From positions 3,472,001-3,536,000 of the forward strand of contig NZ_CP179868.1 in NCBI RefSeq assembly GCF_051379705.1: a stretch of DNA of 64,000 nt, given 5' to 3'. Of this stretch, positions 33,687-40,380 are shown in pieces. Under the pieces are notes generated by a model. The model saw only the letters and a list, made by a program, of their open reading frames with translations, ran no database searches and had not been told where the DNA came from. The stretch's first letter is position 1. Each line of letters opens with the position of its first letter. Made by a program: the position numbers and the translations under genes. Source of the DNA: Ekhidna sp051379705 (GTDB taxonomy: Bacteria; Bacteroidota; Bacteroidia; Cytophagales; Cyclobacteriaceae).

Positions 33687-34939
33687 TAGCCTTTGTATTT
33701 GCCTATGACAATGGAGGTATTATGGCCTCCAAATCCGAATGTATTACTTACAGCAATATTTACCTCTCTTTCCTGTGCCTTATTGAATGTAAGATTCAGT
33801 TTAGAATCAATTTCAGGATCATCAGTAAAATGATTGATTGTAGGAGGAACGATGCCTTTTTCGAGAGCCATGAGACAAGCTATGAATTCAACGGCGCCTG
33901 CTGCTCCTAACAAGTGACCTGTCATGGATTTAGTTGAGCTAATGTTCATTTGGTATGCATGTTCACCAAAAACTCTTTGAGCAGCCTTTATTTCACCACC
34001 GTCTCCTGCCGGAGTTGAAGTACCGTGTGTATTCAGATAATCTACTTGTTCAGGTGAAATTCCAGCGTCTTCGAGTGCATTTTTCAGCACCAATTCGATT
34101 CCAGCTCCTTCTGGGTGCGGCAGGGTGATATGATGGGCATCGGCAGACATACCACTACCTAGTACTTCAGCATAAATTTTGGCACCTCGAGCTTTCGCGT
34201 GCTCCAGCTCCTCAAGCATGATGGCGCCAGCACCCTCTCCGAGTACAAATCCATCTCTGTCTTTGTCGTAAGGTCTGGATGCAGTTTCCGGTGAATCATT
34301 TCTTTCAGAAAGAGCTTTCATTGCATTAAAACCTCCGATACCTGACTCGATTACACCCGCTTCTGAACCTCCGGTAAGTATGGCATTTGCTTTACCTAGT
34401 TGGATGTAAGCATAAGCATCAGTAATTGCGTTGTTGGAGGAAGCACAGGCTGATACCGTCGCAAAGTTTGGTCCCATGAATCCATATTTTATGGATAAAA
34501 GACCAGGCGTTATGTCGGCAATCATTTTGGGAACGAAGAATGGATTAAATCGAGGAGTACCATCTCCATTAGCGAAATTCATCATTTCGTCCTGGAAGGT
34601 ACTAAAACCTCCTATTCCGGATCCCCAGATTACACCAATCCGTGTTTTGTCTACACTATCCAGATCCATTCCTGAATCCAAAATAGCTTGTTCGCCCGTG
34701 ACCATCCCATACTGCGAGTTGGGATCCATTTTTCGGGCTTCTTTTCGATCTAAAAAGTCAGTGGCATTAAAACCTTTGACCTCACAGGCGAATTTTGTGC
34801 GAAATTTTTCAGTATTAAAACGAGTAATAGGAGCCGCGCCACTCACTCCTTTGGCCAAAGAATCCCAAAATTCATCTTTAGTATTTCCCAAAGGAGTAAG
34901 GGCACCAATTCCGGTTACAACGACTCGTTTTAATTCCAT
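33686..34939 (-). CDS. fabF: Beta-ketoacyl-ACP synthase II
   Basis: The protein has 417 residues, standard for FabF. The catalytic cysteine is in TVSACASSNNAI (about 164), and the two histidines are in NTHGTSTPAGDGGE and SMTGHLLGAAG. It condenses acyl-ACP with malonyl-ACP in fatty acid elongation. It lies 26 bases behind acpP, its carrier, and overlaps rnc, giving the common acpP-fabF-rnc cluster. Confidence 0.97.
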   Translation of the reverse strand: MELKRVVVTGIGALTPLGNTKDEFWDSLAKGVSGAAPITRFNTEKFRTKFACEVKGFNATDFLDRKEARKMDPNSQYGMVTGEQAILDSGMDLDSVDKTRIGVIWGSGIGGFSTFQDEMMNFANGDGTPRFNPFFVPKMIADITPGLLSIKYGFMGPNFATVSACASSNNAITDAYAYIQLGKANAILTGGSEAGVIESGIGGFNAMKALSERNDSPETASRPYDKDRDGFVLGEGAGAIMLEELEHAKARGAKIYAEVLGSGMSADAHHITLPHPEGAGIELVLKNALEDAGISPEQVDYLNTHGTSTPAGDGGEIKAAQRVFGEHAYQMNISSTKSMTGHLLGAAGAVEFIACLMALEKGIVPPTINHFTDDPEIDSKLNLTFNKAQEREVNIAVSNTFGFGGHNTSIVIGKYKG

Positions 34940-34965
34940 AAGTTTAATAAGCTACGTTGGTTGAC

Positions 34966-35202
34966 TTACTTAACGTTTTCTTCAAGATAAGAGATAGCAT
35001 GACCTACGGTAGCGATGTTCTCAGCCTGGTCATCCGGGATAGAAATGTTGAATTCTTTTTCGAACTCCATGATCAACTCTACTGTGTCAAGAGAGTCAGC
35101 TCCTAGATCATTGGTGAAGCTTGCCTCTGGAGTTACCTCAGACTCTTCTACACCTAGTTTGTCAATAATGATTGACGTTACTTTTTGTGCTATTTCAGAC
35201 AT
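34966..35202 (-). CDS. acpP: Acyl carrier protein
   Basis: The protein has 78 residues, acidic. The phosphopantetheine serine is in LGADSLDTVELIMEFE (about residue 39). It carries growing acyl chains in fatty acid synthesis and is the first gene of the acpP-fabF-rnc-nadE unit; about 115 bases upstream separate it from the divergent IPExxxVDY gene, and the promoter of the unit must lie there. Confidence 0.97.
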   Translation of the reverse strand: MSEIAQKVTSIIIDKLGVEESEVTPEASFTNDLGADSLDTVELIMEFEKEFNISIPDDQAENIATVGHAISYLEENVK

Positions 35203-35317
35203 TTTTGTAATGTTTGGTTAAAAATGAGTTGCAAAGAAATATATTCTCAAACTAAAATCAAATTAGTCTTTGAAGACATATCTGTATTGCGAATTTAGGT
35301 CTTAGCTTGCACATTCT

Positions 35318-35746
35318 ATGAAGAAAAACAAATTAGATGGCGGTTATGCTATTGATTTCGAATTGTTTGGTCTTGTATGCAACAAAAAAGAGTACAAGCT
35401 GGCATGGTATCTAAATCAAGCTTTAGACATTAATCTGGTCAAGCAGGATGATGTTAAAATTGAATATGCTGACAATACCTCTATTTTGATCTCCAATTAT
35501 ATGTTTGAAACAGATTTTGTATCCATTGAATTGCTTCAAAACAAGCTAGTGGGTAGTGGAAATATAAAAACGAAACTCTTGATGCCTGAGTTGAAACAGT
35601 TTGATTTCCTTCTTAAATTCAAAGATCAGACGGATGAAATAACTTCCGAAAACGTTAGCGCAATAATCAAAGATATTTCTATTATCGAGTACGCAATGAG
35701 GCTTAAATTTGATTCTTTGAAATCGAAAGAAAATCTTCTCTATTAA
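35318..35746 (+). CDS. IPExxxVDY family protein
   Basis: The protein has 142 residues. It has the length and layout of the Bacteroidota-specific IPExxxVDY family: an N-terminal FELFGLVCNKKEYKLAWYLNQAL segment and, at about 85-95, MPELKQFDFLLKF in place of the name motif, so Ile-Pro-Glu is Met-Pro-Glu and Val-Asp-Tyr is Phe-Asp-Phe. The function is unknown. It nearly always sits next to pyruvate kinase, as here (13 bases), suggesting an operon and a link to glycolysis by position only. Confidence 0.85.
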   Translation: MKKNKLDGGYAIDFELFGLVCNKKEYKLAWYLNQALDINLVKQDDVKIEYADNTSILISNYMFETDFVSIELLQNKLVGSGNIKTKLLMPELKQFDFLLKFKDQTDEITSENVSAIIKDISIIEYAMRLKFDSLKSKENLLY

Positions 35747-35759
35747 ATAACAACATTCC

Positions 35760-37190
35760 ATGAGCTCAATTTCTAAAAGGACAAAAATTGTCGCCACTTT
35801 AGGTCCGGCAAGTAATGATAAAGAAACGATAACTGAGCTTATTGAAGCGGGAGCGAACGTTCTCCGGTTAAACTTTTCACATGGGTCACATGATGATCAC
35901 AAAAAAGTTAAAGACATTATCAGGGAGGTGAGTAAAGAAAAAGACTACCACGTAGGAATTCTTCAGGACCTTCAAGGCCCGAAAATCAGAATTGGCCTCA
36001 TGAAGAATGATGGAATGGAGATAGTGGATGGAAATCAGCTTGTGATCACTACAGAGGAGATCGAAGGAGATAATAAGCGAGTAAGTACAGTTTACAGAGA
36101 GATTGTAAATGATGTGAAACCAGGAGACACCATTCTAATTGATGATGGAAACATTGAATTGAAAACGGTCTCTGTTGGTAAGAGTGAGGTTATTACTGAG
36201 GTTGTTCATGGAGGAGTATTAAAATCCCGTAAGGGAATAAACCTGCCTGACACTGAGGTGTCTACCCCATCGCTTACACCTAAGGACCTGGAAGATCTCA
36301 AATTTGGTTTGTCGCTAAATCTGGATTGGGTGGCCTTAAGTTTTGTACGAAAAGCGGATGATATTCGCCAGCTGAAGCAGATCATCGCAGAATCCGGTAA
36401 GGAAACTAAGGTGGTGGCCAAAATTGAAAAGCCGGAGGCGTTAAGGAATATCGATGAAATCATATCAGAGACTGATGCTATCATGGTTGCTCGTGGAGAT
36501 CTTGGTGTAGAAATACCTATGCACGAAGTGCCTTTATGGCAAAAAAAGATTGTTGAAAAATGCAATCAAGCTGCCAAACCAGTGATAATAGCTACCCAGA
36601 TGATGGAGAGTATGATCGAGAATCCTCGCCCGACTCGAGCTGAGACGAATGACATAGCTAATGCGGTCATGGATGGAGCAGATGCCTTGATGCTTTCTGC
36701 AGAGTCTGCCGCCGGAAAGTTTCCGGTAGAGGCTGTTCAGAAGATGTCTGAGACGATCATGGCAGTAGAGTCTGAAGCTAATTCTATTTACAATAGGTAC
36801 TACGATAAACAATTCGAATCAAGCACGAGGATGAATGATTTATTGATTCGGGCAGCCTGCAGATTAGCTGAAAATACATCGGCTCGTGCTTTGGTGTGTA
36901 TGACTAAGTCAGGGTATACAGGATTTAGAACAGCTATGCATCGCCCTAAATCTGAAATCTACTTGTTCACGAATAATGAAAAACTGTTACATCAAATGTG
37001 CCTTTTGTGGGGTGTGAAAACTTTTTATTATGATTCACATGAAAACATTGATAAGACAATGGTAGAGATAGAGAAGAAGCTAGTGGAAACCGAAAATCTC
37101 GCGAAAGGTGATGTTTTCATAAACACCTCATCGATGCCTCAGCACTGGCATGGACATACAAACATGCTAAAGATTCAGGTGGTCGAGTAA
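35760..37190 (+). CDS. pyk: Pyruvate kinase
   Basis: The protein has 476 residues. The N-terminal barrel has LNFSHGSHDDH and QDLQGPKIRIG, the B-domain insert, KGINLPDT, the catalytic lysine region VVAKIEKPEAL, and IMVARGDLGVEIP with the Mg2+ ligands. The C-terminal regulatory domain is slightly short, as in other Bacteroidota. It converts phosphoenolpyruvate and ADP to pyruvate and ATP. The gene is preceded by the IPExxxVDY gene and converges with the LysR gene four bases away. Confidence 0.97.
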   Translation: MSSISKRTKIVATLGPASNDKETITELIEAGANVLRLNFSHGSHDDHKKVKDIIREVSKEKDYHVGILQDLQGPKIRIGLMKNDGMEIVDGNQLVITTEEIEGDNKRVSTVYREIVNDVKPGDTILIDDGNIELKTVSVGKSEVITEVVHGGVLKSRKGINLPDTEVSTPSLTPKDLEDLKFGLSLNLDWVALSFVRKADDIRQLKQIIAESGKETKVVAKIEKPEALRNIDEIISETDAIMVARGDLGVEIPMHEVPLWQKKIVEKCNQAAKPVIIATQMMESMIENPRPTRAETNDIANAVMDGADALMLSAESAAGKFPVEAVQKMSETIMAVESEANSIYNRYYDKQFESSTRMNDLLIRAACRLAENTSARALVCMTKSGYTGFRTAMHRPKSEIYLFTNNEKLLHQMCLLWGVKTFYYDSHENIDKTMVEIEKKLVETENLAKGDVFINTSSMPQHWHGHTNMLKIQVVE

Positions 37191-37193
37191 ATG

Positions 37194-38123
37194 CTAGTCA
37201 TATTCCTGTGGGTTTACAGCCCAATTGAAATGATCCTCGACCAGTTGTGCTTTATTTTCTTCAATAAAATCAATGAGTGCACTTTGAGCTGGCGTTAGGT
37301 TCTTTCCTTTCGAGTAGATCAGGTTCCATTGCGTAATGATAGGAAGACCTTTTAGAGGAAAGATCTTCATGTTTTCGTTTTTCAATGCAGTCCTGACTCC
37401 AATCAAAGGAACAATAGAGAAACCCAGACCTGCATTTATAGCCTGTTTTATAGCCTCATTCGAAACCAGCTGCATGGATTTTTTGATTGCAATATTTTTC
37501 TTTTCAAGGAAGTCTAGCATAGCATTTCTAGTAGCTGATCCCTCTTCTCTTAAAAGCAATGTTACTTTCTCTAAGTCTTTTGGTTTCTTGATTTCATCTG
37601 CATTGTCTGCATTACCGATAAGGTATAGCCTGTTCTCCATCAATTCCACCCGATGGACTTTTAACTCTTCCGGAACAATTGATACAAGCGAAAAATCACT
37701 TTCATTCTTTATCAGTCCTTCTACCACCTTGTTTTTGTTTGACACGTCTATCGAAATTTCAATGCCGGGATATTTATCCATGAAGGATTTTAGAAAGTAG
37801 GGGATAACATACTTTCCTGTCGAAACCACGGATATTTTGATTTTACCTGTAAGGAAGCCTTTGTATTGATCAATGGTGAATTTGATGGCTTCAGATTCTT
37901 CAAGGATTCGCCTACTCCTGATCTTAATTTCCTCTCCAAAGTCAGTAATAAAAAGTTGTCTACCTACAACTTCGGTAAGTGGCAAGTCAAACTGTTCTTG
38001 CAATTTTTTTAATTGAATTGAAATGGCTGGTTGCGTTAAATAGAGCTCCTCAGCTGCTTTTGTAATACTTTGAAGCTCTGCGACTTTGAGGAATATCTTC
38101 AATTGATGCAATGTGTAGTTCAT
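37194..38123 (-). CDS. LysR family transcriptional regulator
   Basis: The protein has 309 residues. The winged helix is at 1-60 (FLKVAELQSITKAAEELYLTQPAISIQLKKLQEQF), followed by the linker helix and a type 2 periplasmic-binding-like effector domain. The QPAISIQLKKLE-like helix resembles the CbbR/RbcR group. LysR regulators usually control a divergent neighbour; the 233-base gap to the NTF2-like gene contains a perfect inverted repeat at 38187-38215 that could be an operator. The effector is unknown. Convergence with pyk argues against co-regulation with it. Confidence 0.93.
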   Translation of the reverse strand: MNYTLHQLKIFLKVAELQSITKAAEELYLTQPAISIQLKKLQEQFDLPLTEVVGRQLFITDFGEEIKIRSRRILEESEAIKFTIDQYKGFLTGKIKISVVSTGKYVIPYFLKSFMDKYPGIEISIDVSNKNKVVEGLIKNESDFSLVSIVPEELKVHRVELMENRLYLIGNADNADEIKKPKDLEKVTLLLREEGSATRNAMLDFLEKKNIAIKKSMQLVSNEAIKQAINAGLGFSIVPLIGVRTALKNENMKIFPLKGLPIITQWNLIYSKGKNLTPAQSALIDFIEENKAQLVEDHFNWAVNPQEYD

Positions 38124-38186
38124 AACTAATTACTTATGTATTAAATCATAAAGTTAAATAACTATTTATGAGAGATATGGTTATTC

Positions 38187-38215
38187 TCCTAGACTATTCA
38201 TGCCATAGTCTAGGA
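38187..38215. promoter_or_regulatory. Perfect inverted repeat between the LysR and NTF2-like genes
   Basis: Arms TCCTAGACTAT and ATAGTCTAGGA (11 bases, no mismatch) flank TCATGCC, about 65 bases upstream of the LysR start. There is no T run, so it is more likely an operator than a terminator. Spacing and position fit LysR autoregulation or divergent control. Confidence 0.5.
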
Positions 38216-38356
38216 TATTATTATCGGATGATAACCTTTAATTGTGACTGACAAAGATGCTTATTTACATATAAAGGTTAGCCACAAGTGCAATTTTTGA
38301 TGATTCACATATATTTGTTTTAATATCTAACCTAGTTACCACCAAACGTACAGGAT

Positions 38357-38842
38357 ATGGCTAATGGAATTTCAAAGTTCAGTGTTGAATCTATCGAAGA
38401 TGGCTTTCTGGAATTTCAATCTGAAAAAGCTGAACTAAACTCACTGGTTCAAGAATTCATGCGCTGTATCAAAGAACAAGATAAACCTGCATTTCTTGTG
38501 TTGTTTTATCATGAAGACACCCCATGGCTTGGTAAATTTGATGAAGCGAGTGAAGTAATTGCATGTGGAAATAATCCAGATGTTATCAATCATATGAGTG
38601 TTTTTGACATCTCAAAGAACACCTTTATTAACAGTATGGTGACACCACCTAAGGCACTTCACTATGAGGAGACCTACTCCAATCTCGATATTGAAACAGA
38701 TGGATATGTGGCGGCTGTTGGGTTTGACTACCAGATGCTTGTCAATGAAAACCCTATCAAAAGTGGTCGTGAATTGTGGCAACTAATCAAGACCAATCTC
38801 GGATGGAAGATAGTTTCGGTCGTGCATTCCATTAAATTTTGA
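38357..38842 (+). CDS. NTF2-like fold protein, unknown
   Basis: The protein has 161 residues and no signal peptide. The order helix (LVQEFMRCIKEQDKPAFLVLF), strand and the end GRELWQLIKTNLGWKIVSVVHSIKF is that of a SnoaL/NTF2-like domain, where the final Trp-Lys-Ile-Val-Ser-Val-Val-His strand closes the cone. Such small cone-shaped proteins bind or convert small ligands or act as accessory subunits. No catalytic residues are evident. It is divergent from the LysR gene, which may control it. Confidence 0.75.
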   Translation: MANGISKFSVESIEDGFLEFQSEKAELNSLVQEFMRCIKEQDKPAFLVLFYHEDTPWLGKFDEASEVIACGNNPDVINHMSVFDISKNTFINSMVTPPKALHYEETYSNLDIETDGYVAAVGFDYQMLVNENPIKSGRELWQLIKTNLGWKIVSVVHSIKF

Positions 38843-38845
38843 GAT

Positions 38846-39001
38846 TCAAAGGAATAAGTAAAGCAGCATTACTATAACTAGGATTACGGCTATCCATTTG
38901 TAGCCTGTTTGAGTTTCAGCAAATTCATACTGACAAATGGGACATTCTTTGCTTTTGGCGTCTACTTCCATTGCACACGAGGGACATTCTTTGGTTTTCA
39001 T
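38846..39001 (-). CDS. Small zinc-ribbon membrane protein (51 aa)
   Basis: From the ATG at 39001: MKTKECPSCAMEVDAKSKE, then CPICQYEF, two CxxC knuckles that make a zinc ribbon, followed by a single C-terminal helix (WIAVILVIVMLLYLFL). The start overlaps the DUF423 stop, so they are coupled. A longer upstream frame-open start would run 105 bases into the DUF423 gene and is rejected. Its role is unknown; similar tail-anchored ribbons are common in Bacteroidota. Confidence 0.75.
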   Translation of the reverse strand: MKTKECPSCAMEVDAKSKECPICQYEFAETQTGYKWIAVILVIVMLLYLFL

Positions 39002-39375
39002 CAAAGAGATTTTAATGCTGTAAGAAGAAGAAAAAACCATCCTGCAATGAATAACAATCCACCAATGGGAGTGATAGCTCCTAACCATTTCATTCCGGTA
39101 AAGCACAGGATATATAGAGACCCGGAGAATATCAGTATGCCGAAGGTCATGCTGTAGCCTGCATAATTAAGCCAAGTGCTTTCCATTTTAGTCATCAACA
39201 ATGCAATCGCCAGAAGCGCAAGCGTATGATAAAATTGATATTGAACAGCCGTTTGAAATGTGTCAAGGGTTCCTTCTGCGGTGAGTTTGGCTTTCAAAGC
39301 GTGCGCCCCAAAGGCACCTAAGCCGACAGCTAACATGCCAGAGATGGCGGAAATGATGATGAAAAACTTATACAT
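39001..39375 (-). CDS. DUF423 family membrane protein (YgdD-like)
   Basis: The protein has 124 residues and four helices. The family's N-terminal signature is MLAVGLGAFGAHALKAKLTAE, followed by FQTAVQYQFYHTLALLAIALL and FSGSLYILCFTGMKWLGAITPIGG. DUF423 proteins are small inner-membrane proteins without an established function. One base separates it from the preceding outer-membrane-lipoprotein-type gene (stop at 39376), and it overlaps the zinc-ribbon gene, so the three form an operon. Confidence 0.9.
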   Translation of the reverse strand: MYKFFIIISAISGMLAVGLGAFGAHALKAKLTAEGTLDTFQTAVQYQFYHTLALLAIALLMTKMESTWLNYAGYSMTFGILIFSGSLYILCFTGMKWLGAITPIGGLLFIAGWFFLLLTALKSL

Positions 39376-39990
39376 TTATTCTTTTGGGCGAAAATAATCA
39401 GGGATGCTGAAAAGTGATGGATTTGGCGAGATATCTAGTTTGACCTCCGTTGCTATAGTCAGTATGTTGCGATCACCCAGCTTGGCTCTGCGCTTCACTA
39501 CTAAACCTTTCCATATCCACATTTCTTTGATCGCCTTTCCTTCAAAAGTCCAGACCTGACAGGTCTTTCCATTGAGTGTTGAATCTGCTTGTTGAGAGCC
39601 TCCCATAGAAAAGAGTATGGCTTCTGAAACCTGGCTGGGACTTTTATAAGATGCCTGCTGACTCCATTTGAGGTCTTTTCTAAGCATATAAGTGGAGTCA
39701 TCCGTATTGACTCTGTAGATATAGTCGCCATCAGTTACTTCATAAACTTTCTGAGTGCTCGAAATCCCATACAGCTCGAATGTCATTTCTTGTTGTCTCA
39801 GGCTAGTCCAGCCGAAATTGTCAAAGGTCATCATTTCTTCACCTTCAGCATCTCCTAAAATTTGATATTTAATTTCACCACTTTTAACCTCATATTTCTT
39901 CAGATTCTGCGATCGGAGCATGGTGGCATTTTGAGCTTGAGAGTAGCCAATAAGCGGAATTACCGACAATAGGATGGTTAAGATTTTCAT
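39376..39990 (-). CDS. Exported protein of about 200 residues, unknown
   Basis: From the ATG at 39990 a signal peptide (KILTILLSVIPLIGYSQA) precedes a beta-rich domain with YRVNTDDSTYMLRKDLKW, NGKTCQVWTFEGKAIKEMWIW and a C-terminal LFSIPDYFRP. A frame-open start 51 bases upstream overlaps a terminator and is rejected. The NGKxCxVW...MWIWKG-type pattern resembles the LolA/DUF4412 fold, but this is only a suggestion. It is the first gene of the DUF423 operon. Confidence 0.7.
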   Translation of the reverse strand: MKILTILLSVIPLIGYSQAQNATMLRSQNLKKYEVKSGEIKYQILGDAEGEEMMTFDNFGWTSLRQQEMTFELYGISSTQKVYEVTDGDYIYRVNTDDSTYMLRKDLKWSQQASYKSPSQVSEAILFSMGGSQQADSTLNGKTCQVWTFEGKAIKEMWIWKGLVVKRRAKLGDRNILTIATEVKLDISPNPSLFSIPDYFRPKE

Positions 39991-40020
39991 AATGAGTAGG
40001 GGTGTGTTTGGGTCAAAGAT

Positions 40021-40058
40021 AAAAAAACCCTGACGTCCCATGAATTGGGTGTCAGGGT
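40021..40058 (-). terminator. Terminator of the 62-residue gene
   Basis: ACCCTGAC/GTCAGGGT arms with a further inner CCCA/TGGG pairing, followed on the minus strand by seven T. Confidence 0.88.
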
Positions 40059-40096
40059 AGTCAACCAGCTATAGTCAAACATCCCTAGTCAGGGGA

Positions 40097-40285
40097 TTAT
40101 CTTAATCTTGACAATTGGCACTTGTTCAATTCAGCGACAATTTTCAAGAGCGTTCTTTCTGATGCATCTCGAAATCGTTCAAGTGCAAGGATTTCATTAG
40201 GTTTTCCTGATAGCTTGGATTGGAATTCTTCATAGCTTCCAAACTGGTAGGACTGAGCTGTGATATTGTACCAAATTACTTGCAT
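40097..40285 (-). CDS. Small cytoplasmic protein (62 aa), unknown
   Basis: The 62 residues run from an ATG to a stop 38 bases before a strong terminator, so it is a complete small transcription unit. The sequence is mixed alpha/beta with ITAQSYQFGSYEEFQSKL and ALERFRDASERTLLKIVAEL helices and no membrane segment or signal. No family is recognised. It stands between the hybrid kinase gene upstream on the same strand and the DUF423 operon. Confidence 0.6.
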   Translation of the reverse strand: MQVIWYNITAQSYQFGSYEEFQSKLSGKPNEILALERFRDASERTLLKIVAELNKCQLSRLR

Positions 40286-40380
40286 GGTGGTGGCTTTTTA
40301 GTTGAATTTGACACCTCTAATGTGATAAGGTTTAATTTACAATTCGTGCCAAATCACTTTCAATTCCTGCCAATCTGGAG

